Below are positions 1 to 8,630 of a DNA stretch of 64,000 nt, piece after piece. Made by a program: the position numbers and the translations under genes. The stretch's first letter is position 1, and each line of letters begins with the position of its first letter. The DNA comes from Sulfurospirillum tamanense (lineage in GTDB: Bacteria > Campylobacterota > Campylobacteria > Campylobacterales > Campylobacteraceae). The stretch is from assembly GCF_016937535.1 (NCBI RefSeq), contig NZ_JAFHKK010000013.1, positions 1-64,000 on the forward strand, written 5' to 3'. Below the pieces are notes generated by a model, which made no database searches, was not told the origin of the DNA, and saw nothing but the letters and a program-made list of their open reading frames with translations.

Positions 1-154
1 CACATAAGGGTTGTTATTGCCAAATACGCCACAATCAAAAAACCTTTTTTTATTTTTACTGCAATTCTAGCAACATTTTTAAAAACCTACACCTTTTAAC
101 ACATATTTAACACCCTGTAGTTATACTTTTATCACTTAAAGTGATTGGCAAAAC
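1..154. promoter_or_regulatory. Upstream region with palindromic operator candidate
   Basis: This AT-rich stretch before the first gene holds no convincing coding sequence. A perfect inverted repeat with 7-bp arms and a single central base (ATCACTTAAAGTGAT, 131-145) sits directly in front of the start codon at 155. A TTATACT stretch at 121-127 could be a -10 box. The arrangement suggests a repressor operator overlapping the start of the ABC operon, but no regulator is encoded nearby. Confidence 0.35.
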
Positions 155-415
155 ATGACCCGTAAACATTTTTTTTTCGTAGTATCTTTAGTGCTTTTTG
201 GGGTATTTAGTGGAGAGCTTTATTTGCTTTATAATTCTTCTATATCCTCTTCTTCTTTCACCGCTGTGACGGGTTTTGCCACTCCTGCTTTTCACTCTAA
301 CCATCTGTTTTTGCGCCACCCGCTTACCCAGCCCCCGTGGAGTGTATTTGACACCCACCCCGAACTTCGCGAACACGTGCGCGGGAGTTTTGTTCAAACA
401 GGTATTCTTCCATGA
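155..415 (+). CDS. Small membrane-anchored protein of unknown function
   Basis: An 86-residue protein with one hydrophobic N-terminal segment (about residues 5-27) followed by a roughly 55-residue tail rich in His, Pro and Phe that would face the periplasm. I do not recognise the family. It is the first gene of a tight operon: its stop overlaps the start of the FtsX-type permease by 4 bases (ATGA), so the two are probably translationally coupled. The tail could be a small accessory or substrate-contacting subunit of the ABC exporter, but this rests only on position. No strong ribosome binding site is visible. Confidence 0.6.
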   Translation: MTRKHFFFVVSLVLFGVFSGELYLLYNSSISSSSFTAVTGFATPAFHSNHLFLRHPLTQPPWSVFDTHPELREHVRGSFVQTGILP

Positions 416-1572
416 GGACACTGTTTGATTACACCCTGCACTCCTTGGGGAGGTTTGGGCGCAAGAACTTACTTATCGGTTTCATTTTCACCCTTTTGGT
501 TTGGCTTTTGAGCACGTCACTCATGATTACCCATAGCCTAAAACACGCCTTTTTACACAGCGCTTCTTCTTTGCCAGCACTCACGGTTCAGCAACTTCAA
601 GGTAACCAAACTGTGCCCATTTCCCCTGCGATTTTGGAGCCTTTTTGGAGGATTGCAGGAGTAAGTATGGTGCAAGGGCGGGTGTGGGGGATGTATTATT
701 TGGAACTTGATAACCTTTATGTTAGCCTTGTGGGCATCGAACCTTATGTGGAGCAGTACAATACTCTTGCTTCAAGTGCGCACCTAGAAGCATTGGATAC
801 TCCCTTTCCGCCCATGCTCACCTCCCCTTCTTTGGTCCATTTGCTTAAGAAATATATGTCTGGCGATTCCCTTTCTTTTTTAAAACACGGTGGTGGGTTT
901 GAAAGACTCACTCTTGCTGGAACCTTCGACCCCGAACTTTCCTTACTGAGTAATGATGTCATCCTCATGCCCATGGCGCAAGCGCGCGCCATTTTAGGTT
1001 TACCACAAGGCTACACCGATGCTTTTGTTAAGGTGCCCAACGAAGAAGAGATTGGCACCGTGGCTTCTAAAATCGCCGCGCAAAACCCCACTTTGCGTAT
1101 TCTTTCCAAAGAGGCACTCATCCAACGTTACTTAAGCTTGTACGACATGAAAGGTGGATGGTTTTTGGCACTAAGTTTGGTTTGTTTTGCAACCTTTGCC
1201 ATGATTTTATACGATAAAGCCAGTGGTTTAAGCTCCCAAGAAAAACGCGAAATTGGGATCTTAAAAGCGCTGGGATGGGAAGTAGAACACATCATTAAAC
1301 ACAAACTCACCGAAGCGGCCCTCATTAGCGTGGGTGGCTTTTTAACGGGCTTCACTCTCGCCCTTGGGTACGTGTTTTTCTTAGACGCCCCGCTTTTGCG
1401 ACTTATCTTTACGGGCTACAGTGCCCTGCGCCCTGCTTTTTCCCTTCCTTTTTCTTTAGATGTACCACTTTTTTTCCTGCTCTTTTTTGCTACCGTACCG
1501 CTCTACCTTGCCGCTTCTGTCATTCCTGCATGGAAGGCGAGCGTGGAAGATGCGGGAGAGGTGATGCGATGA
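412..1572 (+). CDS. FtsX/MacB-type ABC transporter permease
   Basis: A 386-residue permease with the FtsX/LolE/MacB layout: one N-terminal membrane segment (about 19-41), a large periplasmic domain (about 45-245), then three C-terminal segments (about 250-270, 300-325 and 350-378). The cytoplasmic loop SSQEKREIGILKALGW is the coupling motif typical of this superfamily. These permeases usually work mechanically on lipids, lipoproteins or peptides rather than as import channels. The gene overlaps both neighbours by 4 bases, so permease and ATPase form one unit. A distant relation to the permeases of the Campylobacter P19 iron locus is possible but cannot be shown here. Confidence 0.85.
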   Translation: MRTLFDYTLHSLGRFGRKNLLIGFIFTLLVWLLSTSLMITHSLKHAFLHSASSLPALTVQQLQGNQTVPISPAILEPFWRIAGVSMVQGRVWGMYYLELDNLYVSLVGIEPYVEQYNTLASSAHLEALDTPFPPMLTSPSLVHLLKKYMSGDSLSFLKHGGGFERLTLAGTFDPELSLLSNDVILMPMAQARAILGLPQGYTDAFVKVPNEEEIGTVASKIAAQNPTLRILSKEALIQRYLSLYDMKGGWFLALSLVCFATFAMILYDKASGLSSQEKREIGILKALGWEVEHIIKHKLTEAALISVGGFLTGFTLALGYVFFLDAPLLRLIFTGYSALRPAFSLPFSLDVPLFFLLFFATVPLYLAASVIPAWKASVEDAGEVMR

Positions 1573-2222
1573 TTCAAGCAGAACACGTCAGCAAAGTTTT
1601 CAACGAAGGTACACCCCAAGAGTTTCAAGCCCTTTGGGATATTTCCTTACATGTAAAGCAAGGAGAATGCGTGTTGTTAAAGGGGGTGAGCGGGAGCGGC
1701 AAAAGCACCTTGCTTGCCCTGTGCGCGGGTCTTTACCAACCTAGCCACGGCACCGTCCATGTGGCCTCCAAACCGCTCTCTTCCTTGCCTGAGCACTTCG
1801 CTTCGCGCCTTCGCCGTCGGCATATTGGCATCATTTTTCAGCAATTTCACCTCATTCCAAGACTGAGTGTTTTAAACAACCTGGCCCTCCCCGCTTTGCC
1901 TGATGGCATAGACATCACCCCGCGTGCCGAGTCACTTTTGAAACGCTTTGGCCTTTTTGAGCGCCAACACACCCTTGCTTCTTTCCTCTCAGGCGGCGAA
2001 CAACAGCGAGTAGCGCTCATACGCGCGCTCATCAACGACCCCGACATTATCCTTGCCGATGAGCCCAGCGCTAACCTCGATGTCACCCTAACCAAAGAGC
2101 TTTTAAAAACCTTCGATACCTTGCGTGAAGCGGGAAAAACCTTGCTCATCGCCACTCACGACCCCTTACTTTTAGCATGGAACAGCAACCATGTAGAACT
2201 TTCCCACGGGCGGCGTGTGTGA
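1569..2222 (+). CDS. ABC transporter ATP-binding protein, LolD/MacB type
   Basis: A 217-residue ATPase starting at the ATG that overlaps the permease stop (ATGA); an in-frame start at 1530 lies inside the permease and is unlikely. Walker A is GVSGSGKST (39-47), the signature is LSGGEQQR and Walker B is ILADEPSANLD, followed by the H-loop in THDP. Size and motifs fit LolD/MacB/FtsE ATPases that pair with FtsX-type permeases. A copy of the TTACATGTAA palindrome (1647-1656) encodes LHVK just before the Walker A region. Confidence 0.9.
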   Translation: MIQAEHVSKVFNEGTPQEFQALWDISLHVKQGECVLLKGVSGSGKSTLLALCAGLYQPSHGTVHVASKPLSSLPEHFASRLRRRHIGIIFQQFHLIPRLSVLNNLALPALPDGIDITPRAESLLKRFGLFERQHTLASFLSGGEQQRVALIRALINDPDIILADEPSANLDVTLTKELLKTFDTLREAGKTLLIATHDPLLLAWNSNHVELSHGRRV

Positions 2223-3169
2223 TTTTGGCAAACCCTTACGTGCAAACCCTCCTTTTGGTGGAGGGAATTTTGCTCTTTTTAGGACTTATAGCGCTCTTGG
2301 CTTCTTTGCGCATCGGCCTTGACTTTGATCCCCGCCTTACCACCTCTTACCAGTATGGACTCAATAAAAAAAGCTACCTTGTTGGCACGATTATCATGTT
2401 TATCTTACTGCTCAAGCTCCCTTTGTTTTTTTTCTTTATCTGGGTGATTGATGGGCTTTCTTTACATGTATTAGGCGCCATGTGTGGGGCAGGCATTGTT
2501 AGTGCGACCCCGTGGGGGGCGTGGATGTTTTTTGTCAAAATCCTTACACTTTTTTTGTTGTGCGCCTGGATTTTGCTGCACCGTGTGGATTTAAGCGAAA
2601 CCACTTACCCTTTTACGCGAAAAAAATTCTTGCTTTTTCAGGGGCTCTTTTTTATTTTAGTAGTCGAGTTTTTGCTTGAACTTGCCCATTTTCTCAACAT
2701 CCCCACCGACACGCCCGTGGCCTGTTGTAGCATCTTGTTTGACCAAACCAGTAACAACCCTTGGTATGAAAACAGCGTCATTTTGGGGTTCTTTTTTGGT
2801 CTTTATGGTTTGCTTGGCCTGTTGCGTTACTTGTGCCGTCCGATTCTTTTCAGCCTTTCTAGCTTCTTGTGGATGGCGGTGACCATTCAGGCTCTCATTC
2901 GTTTTTTTTCTCCTTATGTGTACGAACTTCCTACGCACAAATGTCCTTTTTGCCTTTTACAAAGTGAATACTATTTTGTGGGCTACTTTATCTATCTTTT
3001 GTTGTTTCTAGGTGGTCTTGGTGCTCTTTTTGCCCTTGTTAGCGCCACACTTCAGCGTCCTGTGAAAAATTTTTGGTACACTCTCTCCTTTACATGTAAC
3101 ACCCTTCTTGTGATGGTGTTAAGCGCCTACCCCCTTGGGTATTTTCTTAGAAATGGGGTGTGGCTTTAA
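2219..3169 (+). CDS. Polytopic membrane protein with CC and CPFC motifs
   Basis: A roughly 316-residue integral membrane protein with about seven or eight hydrophobic segments. I place the start at GTG 2219, which overlaps the ATPase stop as GTGA; an in-frame ATG at 2177 would overlap by 46 bases. Two thiol motifs stand out: a Cys-Cys pair in DTPVACCS and a CPFCLL motif in the second half, both next to membrane segments, so redox or metal chemistry is possible. I do not recognise the family. It is the last gene of the ABC operon and may be a further subunit. The palindrome at 3090-3099 encodes FTCN near the C terminus. Confidence 0.7.
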   Translation: MILANPYVQTLLLVEGILLFLGLIALLASLRIGLDFDPRLTTSYQYGLNKKSYLVGTIIMFILLLKLPLFFFFIWVIDGLSLHVLGAMCGAGIVSATPWGAWMFFVKILTLFLLCAWILLHRVDLSETTYPFTRKKFLLFQGLFFILVVEFLLELAHFLNIPTDTPVACCSILFDQTSNNPWYENSVILGFFFGLYGLLGLLRYLCRPILFSLSSFLWMAVTIQALIRFFSPYVYELPTHKCPFCLLQSEYYFVGYFIYLLLFLGGLGALFALVSATLQRPVKNFWYTLSFTCNTLLVMVLSAYPLGYFLRNGVWL

Positions 3170-3178
3170 AGGACAATA

Positions 3179-4027
3179 ATGACACCAGAAACCAAAGGAC
3201 TACTTATCACTTTAGCAGGTGTAGCATTAATGAGTGCCGAAGCGCCACTCATTCGCCTTGCTAACGCACCAGGGGTGGTGGTTGGGGTCTATTTTGGCCT
3301 TTTTGTTTTACTCTCCACACAGCTCATCTTACTTTCCCAAGGCGTCAAGACATGGAGGCAAAGCTTAAGCGCACAACCCCAAGGTGCCCTTTTGGCGGGT
3401 CTTTGCATGGGTGTGGGAAACTACTGTTTTGTGATGGCCGTTTCTCTCACAGGTATCGCCAACACGGTTTTAATCCTCGCTAGCGCTCCCGTGGTGAGTG
3501 CACTCATTGCCCTTGTGATTTTAAAAGAACCCACGCCTTTGCGTATTTACATAGCAACTTTTTTTGTGTTTATTGGGCTATATATCATCCTCTCGGATGA
3601 TCTTGGTACGGGGGATTTTCACGGGAACCTCTACGCCATGGGGGCTGTAGTGTGCATGTCTTTTTTGTTTGTTACTCTCTCGCGCTATAAAAAAGCCAGT
3701 CGGGTAGCTTTTGTCTCGTTCGGTGGGTTTTTTATGGCACTTTTTTGTGGGCTGAGTTTTTCATTTGAGATTTCCCTGCAAGGACTCTTTTTTGTGGCAC
3801 TCATGGGACTTTTTGTCACCCCTTTTTCACGTATTTTAATTGGGACGGGGACTCAGTATCTTATTCCTGCACATATGGGGTTGCTCATTATCGTAGAGAG
3901 TGTTTTGGCGCCCTTTTGGGGGTGGTGGTGGCTAGACGAAGTTCCTACACAAGCAACACTTTTAGGAGGCGCTATCATCCTAGGCGCCATTACCCTCAAC
4001 TCCCTAGCAACCCTTAAGCGCCACTAA
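3179..4027 (+). CDS. DMT-superfamily (EamA) permease
   Basis: A 282-residue protein with ten hydrophobic segments arranged as two EamA repeats, typical of drug/metabolite transporters of the RhaT/YdcZ group. The substrate cannot be told from sequence. The start ATG has a good ribosome binding site (AAAGGA). It follows the ABC operon by 9 bases and may be co-transcribed. Its last 14 bases overlap the convergent cvfB gene. Confidence 0.9.
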   Translation: MTPETKGLLITLAGVALMSAEAPLIRLANAPGVVVGVYFGLFVLLSTQLILLSQGVKTWRQSLSAQPQGALLAGLCMGVGNYCFVMAVSLTGIANTVLILASAPVVSALIALVILKEPTPLRIYIATFFVFIGLYIILSDDLGTGDFHGNLYAMGAVVCMSFLFVTLSRYKKASRVAFVSFGGFFMALFCGLSFSFEISLQGLFFVALMGLFVTPFSRILIGTGTQYLIPAHMGLLIIVESVLAPFWGWWWLDEVPTQATLLGGAIILGAITLNSLATLKRH

Positions 4028-4856
4028 AACGTATGCCATTTTCATCAAGGGTAATGGCACCCTCTTCTTGAAGCTGCGTGAGTGCCTGCTTATAGGCTTT
4101 CTTACTTAAACCAAAATAAGCATATACTTCCTCAGGGGTGGCCTTGTAGGCAAAAGGGAGTGCGTAACCATTAGCGCGTAAAACACTAAGGACTTTTTCC
4201 TTGGCAAAAACATCACCTTTTTCTAAGGGGCGCAAAGAGAGGGTTATCTTGCCATCTTGGCGCACTTCCTTGATGTAGCCCTTGGTGCGCTTCCCTACAT
4301 GTAAAGGTTCAAACACTTCATTATGAAAGAGCATTCCCGTGAAACGGTTGTTAACAATAGCCTTAAACCCAAGAGGTGTAGAGGCAAGGACAAACAACGC
4401 TACCTCGTCCCCTGTGGAAAAATCTGGGCGACGCGTGGTGAGAAACTTGCCAAATTTTTCCACGCCAATGAGGCGGTTGGTTTGCTCGTCCAAACTCACC
4501 CGAATAACCCGTTTTTGGCCAACTTTAAAGGGTGTTTTTTGAAACTTTACGGGCACAAATAACTCTTTTGGCAAGCCCCAATCGCAAAAGGCACCAAAGG
4601 AGGTAACATCCTTCACTTCCAGAAGAGCAAATTCCCCCAAACGCGCCTCAGGCATGCGCGTTGAAGCAACTAGCCTGTCTTCGGAGTCTGTGTAGACAAA
4701 CACGTCTAGGGTTTGACCTATCTCCATCGTAATGGAAACATAGGCGTTAGGAAGTAAAACCTCTTCCCCATCACCCGCTTTTAAATACAATCCTGGGTCA
4801 CTTTTTCGCTCAATCATGAGCTGATTTATACGGCCTATCTGCAAAGTTTGTGTCAC
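4014..4856 (-). CDS. cvfB: CvfB-type S1 RNA-binding protein
   Basis: A 280-residue protein with tandem S1-like OB folds (about 1-60, 65-135 and 145-210) and a C-terminal winged-helix region containing the phrase YFGLSKKAYKQALTQL. This is the layout of CvfB/YitL, an RNA-binding regulator named in staphylococci. The start is GTG and overlaps the fliP stop (GTGA), so it is read at the end of the motA-motB-fliP transcript. Its role here is unknown; a post-transcriptional role is inferred from the domains. A CTACATGTAA variant of the repeat (4295-4304) lies in the gene. Confidence 0.85.
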   Translation of the reverse strand: MTQTLQIGRINQLMIERKSDPGLYLKAGDGEEVLLPNAYVSITMEIGQTLDVFVYTDSEDRLVASTRMPEARLGEFALLEVKDVTSFGAFCDWGLPKELFVPVKFQKTPFKVGQKRVIRVSLDEQTNRLIGVEKFGKFLTTRRPDFSTGDEVALFVLASTPLGFKAIVNNRFTGMLFHNEVFEPLHVGKRTKGYIKEVRQDGKITLSLRPLEKGDVFAKEKVLSVLRANGYALPFAYKATPEEVYAYFGLSKKAYKQALTQLQEEGAITLDENGIRFSGA

Positions 4857-5590
4857 CTGAAACTCTCCACTAAATTTCCAACAAGTAAATTCCAGCCATC
4901 CACTAGCACGAAGATAAGCAACTTAAAAGGCATCGAAATCATCACCGGCGGCAACATCATCATCCCCATACTCATAAGAACAGAGCTCACCACCATGTCA
5001 ATCACCAAAAAGGGCAAGTAGAGCAAAAAGCCTATCTCAAAGGCTGTTTTGAGCTCGCTAATCATAAATGCAGGTACCGCCACAGTCAACGGCACATCTT
5101 GGACGGTGGCAGGGTTTTCAAGATTACGAATTCGAAAGAAAAGGGCCAAATCTTTTTCCCTTGTGTTGCGAATCATAAACTCTTTAAAGGGCTCAACGCC
5201 CAGAGCAAAGGCTTCTTGATAACTGATTTCTTCCGCAAGATAGGGTTTTACTCCTACCTCATAAGACTGTTTTGCGATAGGCTCCATGATGAAAAAGGTT
5301 AAAATCAGTGCCAAGGAAATAACCACCGTATTGGGTGGCATTTGCTGGGTGCCGATAGCTTGGCGCAAAAAAGAAAAAACAATAACGAGGCGCAAAAAAC
5401 TCGTCATCATGAAAATCAACGAAGGCGCGAGGGCCAAAAGGGTTAAAACAATAAGAACATTAAGACTTGTGACCAATTGTTCGGGTGAACTTGGTGCGCT
5501 GAGGCTTAAATTAACAGTAGGAATGGTTACGGGATCATCCACGCCAAGTAAAGAGGCGCTTAGAAAAAATATCCCAAAAAGAATTCTCAC
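4853..5590 (-). CDS. fliP: Flagellar export apparatus protein FliP
   Basis: A 245-residue protein with a signal peptide, a membrane segment (about 43-70), and the family hallmark SFLRLVIVFSFLRQAIG before a second hydrophobic block. The C terminus has two more membrane segments (PFLVIDMVVSSVLMSMGMMM). FliP forms the core of the flagellar type III export gate with FliQ and FliR. The start is GTG, overlapping the motB stop by 4 bases. The family length and all key regions are present. Confidence 0.97.
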   Translation of the reverse strand: MRILFGIFFLSASLLGVDDPVTIPTVNLSLSAPSSPEQLVTSLNVLIVLTLLALAPSLIFMMTSFLRLVIVFSFLRQAIGTQQMPPNTVVISLALILTFFIMEPIAKQSYEVGVKPYLAEEISYQEAFALGVEPFKEFMIRNTREKDLALFFRIRNLENPATVQDVPLTVAVPAFMISELKTAFEIGFLLYLPFLVIDMVVSSVLMSMGMMMLPPVMISMPFKLLIFVLVDGWNLLVGNLVESFR

Positions 5591-6366
5591 TGTGCACCTT
5601 GCTGGTCAAGAACACTTTGCTGGGCTGCGTTTTTATTGTCTTTATTGAGTGAATAAAAATGCAAATCCACGCGCCTGTTTTTGGCACGCCCTTCTGCTGT
5701 GGCATTGGATGCTAAAGGCTCATAAGAAGATTTTCCAGAAGCCACTACGCGCTCAGGGCTTACATTGCTCAAAAGCAACTCTTTAATCACACTCACTGCA
5801 CGGGCAGAGGAGAGCTCCCAGTTGTCCCTAAAAGGACTATCTTGTGAAGGGGGCTCACTGTCTGTGTGGCCTCTTGCGTTAATATGCAGATCTTCAGGAA
5901 GCTGTTGTATTACCATAGCGATGCGCTTTAAAAATAAAATTGCATCGTCATTATCAATAGCCGCAGAACCCGCTCGAAAGAGTAAATTAGAGGGCAAACG
6001 TATAATAAATCCATCCTCAGATTCCTCCAAAGTCACCTCAGGAGAACCTGTTGCTTTAAGCATTTCATTAACATCTGTGATGGTACGTGAAAGAGTTTTT
6101 ACCCGTTGTGCCGTTTCTTCTTGTTGCTCAATGGGCGTGGCTTGCTGTTGCCGTTCGCGACTGATTTCTGTCTTTGTCCCGCCTTCTAGGACACTCAGCG
6201 CGCCTGCAAGGGAGCCGATGGCTTCTTGTACTTTTTTAGCATCCATGGTGGACATGGAGAGCAAAAGTACAAAAAAGCAGAGCAATAAAGACATCAAATC
6301 ACCAAAAGCTGCCAACCAGTTTGGCAAACATTTGGGGCAATTACAAGGATCTTTTTTCTTGGCCAT
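5587..6366 (-). CDS. motB: Flagellar stator protein MotB
   Basis: A 259-residue stator subunit with a short cysteine-bearing cytosolic tail, one membrane segment containing the proton-binding Asp23 (WLAAFGDLMSLLL), a plug/linker region, and a C-terminal OmpA/Pal peptidoglycan-binding domain with the phrase INARGHTDSEPP. It anchors the stator to the cell wall and works with MotA. The gene follows motA by 10 bases and overlaps fliP. Confidence 0.97.
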   Translation of the reverse strand: MAKKKDPCNCPKCLPNWLAAFGDLMSLLLCFFVLLLSMSTMDAKKVQEAIGSLAGALSVLEGGTKTEISRERQQQATPIEQQEETAQRVKTLSRTITDVNEMLKATGSPEVTLEESEDGFIIRLPSNLLFRAGSAAIDNDDAILFLKRIAMVIQQLPEDLHINARGHTDSEPPSQDSPFRDNWELSSARAVSVIKELLLSNVSPERVVASGKSSYEPLASNATAEGRAKNRRVDLHFYSLNKDNKNAAQQSVLDQQGAQ

Positions 6367-6376
6367 GAATTACTGC

Positions 6377-7141
6377 TTACTCAAACTGGCTCGTGCGCTC
6401 ATTGGGCGGCAAAAAGGAGAGAAGTTTTGCCTCCAAAGTTCGGGGGTTATCGCCAGCTTGAATCGCCATAATACCTTCCAAGATAAGCGTTTTGGCCAAG
6501 GTTTCATCACTGTCGCGAATAAGTAAAATATTGTTAACAGGTGCGCCTACAATGTTTCCAATCATAGCGCCGTACATGGTCGTGAGCAAGGCTACGGCCA
6601 TCGCTGGACCAATGGCAGAGGGGTCTGCCATGTTTAACAACATCGCTACGAGGCCGATGAGCGTACCAATCATCCCCATGGAGCCCGCAAACCCTGCCAT
6701 GCGGTCAAAAATATCGGCGTTACTTTTATGGCGCGCACTGGTTTGTTCCATCTCAATTTCAAGCAAATCGCGGATATTGTCTGGCTCATTGCCATCCACT
6801 GCCATGGAAAGGCCTTTGCGCAAAAAGGCATTGGACTCGTTGTTGGCATCATTTTCCAAGGCCAAGATACCATCCCGTCGCGCTTTAGTGGAGTAATCTA
6901 CCATTTTTTTAATCAACTCTGGAACATTTTCTTGTGGAGGCTTGATTGCAATCATAAAGATTTTAACCATGCTTTTCATCTGCTCCATCTTAAAACCGGT
7001 GAGCAGCGCACCTGTTGTACCGCCAAATACGATGAGAATAGAAGGAACATCGATATAAGGACCTACCCCTACACCCATAGCCATTGCGCCTGCTAAAAGT
7101 GCTAGCGTCAAGACTAACCCAACAACCGTTCCCAAATCCAT
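6377..7141 (-). CDS. motA: Flagellar stator protein MotA (PomA-like)
   Basis: A 254-residue protein with four membrane segments (about 5-22, 28-48, 147-172 and 180-205) and a large charged cytoplasmic loop between segments 2 and 3. The N terminus (MDLGTVVGLVLTLALLAG) and the loop resemble the PomA/MotA branch. It forms the ion channel with MotB and is first in the motA-motB-fliP-cvfB operon. Upstream, a TAGAAT hexamer on the minus strand (within 7166-7180) is a plausible -10 box. Confidence 0.96.
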   Translation of the reverse strand: MDLGTVVGLVLTLALLAGAMAMGVGVGPYIDVPSILIVFGGTTGALLTGFKMEQMKSMVKIFMIAIKPPQENVPELIKKMVDYSTKARRDGILALENDANNESNAFLRKGLSMAVDGNEPDNIRDLLEIEMEQTSARHKSNADIFDRMAGFAGSMGMIGTLIGLVAMLLNMADPSAIGPAMAVALLTTMYGAMIGNIVGAPVNNILLIRDSDETLAKTLILEGIMAIQAGDNPRTLEAKLLSFLPPNERTSQFE

Positions 7142-7329
7142 GCGTTTACGCCCCTTGTGAAAGATGCGGATATTCTAGTTGCTTTTGGGTTAAAGATTGG
7201 TTAAAGAAGCCTTAAGTCTCCACAAATGGGTCTAAAGTGTTCTTTACATGTAAGGAAAAATGTAAGCCTGCCTTAACCTGCTTCTCACCTATTTTTGCTA
7301 CAATACCTTTTTTTAATAAGGACGCTCCC
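7142..7329. promoter_or_regulatory. Divergent motA / glmU promoter region
   Basis: This 188-base spacer serves both directions. For glmU the best -10 box is TACAAT at 7299-7304 preceded by TTTTTGC, an extended -10 common in this phylum, and the ribosome binding site is AAGGA at about 7318-7322. A copy of the TTACATGTAA palindrome lies at 7244-7253. Confidence 0.5.
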
Positions 7330-8628
7330 ATGAATCTTTCTATTGTCATCATGGCTGCAGGGTTTGGCACACGCATGAAGTCTTCTTTGCCAAAGGTTTT
7401 ACACCCCATTAGCGGTCATCCGATGCTTTTTCACATCCTTTCCGAAGCCACAACATTAAGCGACGATATTCACGTGGTGCTCTACCACGAGCACGAAGCC
7501 ATCAAAGCCGCGATGGCATCTTATTTTGAAGGCATTACCTTTGTCCTTCAAGACCATGCCAACTTCCCAGGCACAGGTGGGGCCATCAAAGCCGCGCACC
7601 CCAAATACGACACCGTACTTGTCTTAAACGGCGACATGCCTTTGGTGCAAGCAAGCACCCTCACTCCTTTGTTAAACCACGACGTAGCCGTTGTTATGAG
7701 CGTCTTTGAAGCGCGTAATCCCTTTGGGTATGGCAGGGTTGTGCTAGACGCCTCTTCTAACGTCGCACGCGTTGTGGAAGAAAAAGACGCCACAGCACAA
7801 GAAAAGGCGTTGCGCACGGTCAATGCAGGCGTGTACGTGTTTCAAAAAAAGTTTTTAGAAAACGCCCTGCCCAACCTGCGCAATGCCAACGCACAAAATG
7901 AGTATTACCTCACCGACCTTGTGGAAATCGCCACCAGCCAAGGCGAGGCAGTCAAGGCGGTTATGGTGGATGAAGAGGCGTTTATGGGCGTTAATTCCAA
8001 GCTTCACCTTGCTCAAGCCGAAACCGCCATGCAACAGCGCTTAAGGGAAAAATGGATGGAAGAAGGGGTGAGCATGCGCCTTCCCCAAACCATCTTTCTT
8101 GACGCTAGAGCGCGCTTTGAGGGGGAATGTTTTCTTGAAAATGGTGTGAGTATTTTGGGAGATTCAACTATCATTGCTTCATCCATCAAAGCCAACAGTG
8201 TCGTCGAATCAAGCACTATTGTTGATTCTACTGTAGGCCCCTTGGCACGGATTCGACCCCATTGTCACATTCAAGATTCCCACCTTGGCAACTTCGTGGA
8301 AGTTAAAAATTCTACCCTCAAAGGCGTTAAAGCGGGTCATCTTAGCTACCTTGGCGATGCGAGCATTGATGAGGGCACTAACGTGGGTTGCGGGACGATT
8401 ACATGTAACTATGATGGCAAAGCCAAACACCGCACGCAGATTGGGAAAAATGTTTTCATCGGCAGCGACACTCAACTCATCGCTCCTGTTGTCATTGAAG
8501 ATGATGTGCTCATTGCTGCGGGTTCGACCATCACGCAAAATGTTCCCACAGGAGCACTGGCCATCAGCCGCGCGAAGCTCTCCATCAAAGCGGGTTTTTT
8601 CCACCGTTTTTTCCCTACAAAGCAGTAG
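7330..8628 (+). CDS. glmU: Bifunctional UDP-GlcNAc pyrophosphorylase / GlcN-1-P acetyltransferase
   Basis: A 432-residue cytosolic enzyme making UDP-N-acetylglucosamine for cell wall and LPS. The N-terminal uridyltransferase domain opens with MAAGFGTRMKSSLPKVLH, and the C terminus is a left-handed beta-helix with the family phrase GTITCNYDGKAKH. I chose ATG 7330, which has a ribosome binding site and starts exactly at the conserved N terminus; an in-frame ATG at 7237 adds 31 unlike residues. The palindrome match at 8399-8408 falls on the conserved ITCNYDG motif and may be coincidental. Confidence 0.97.
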   Translation: MNLSIVIMAAGFGTRMKSSLPKVLHPISGHPMLFHILSEATTLSDDIHVVLYHEHEAIKAAMASYFEGITFVLQDHANFPGTGGAIKAAHPKYDTVLVLNGDMPLVQASTLTPLLNHDVAVVMSVFEARNPFGYGRVVLDASSNVARVVEEKDATAQEKALRTVNAGVYVFQKKFLENALPNLRNANAQNEYYLTDLVEIATSQGEAVKAVMVDEEAFMGVNSKLHLAQAETAMQQRLREKWMEEGVSMRLPQTIFLDARARFEGECFLENGVSILGDSTIIASSIKANSVVESSTIVDSTVGPLARIRPHCHIQDSHLGNFVEVKNSTLKGVKAGHLSYLGDASIDEGTNVGCGTITCNYDGKAKHRTQIGKNVFIGSDTQLIAPVVIEDDVLIAAGSTITQNVPTGALAISRAKLSIKAGFFHRFFPTKQ

Positions 8629-8630
8629 CC

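Noticed and set aside
5765-6526. 253-residue plus-strand frame across motB/motA
   Set aside because: It lies antisense to the well-supported stator genes and has no family features.
8399-8408. Palindrome copy in glmU as an example of motif gain
   Set aside because: It encodes the conserved GlmU motif ITCNYDG, so the match may be due to protein constraint. I kept it in the count but not as evidence of gain.
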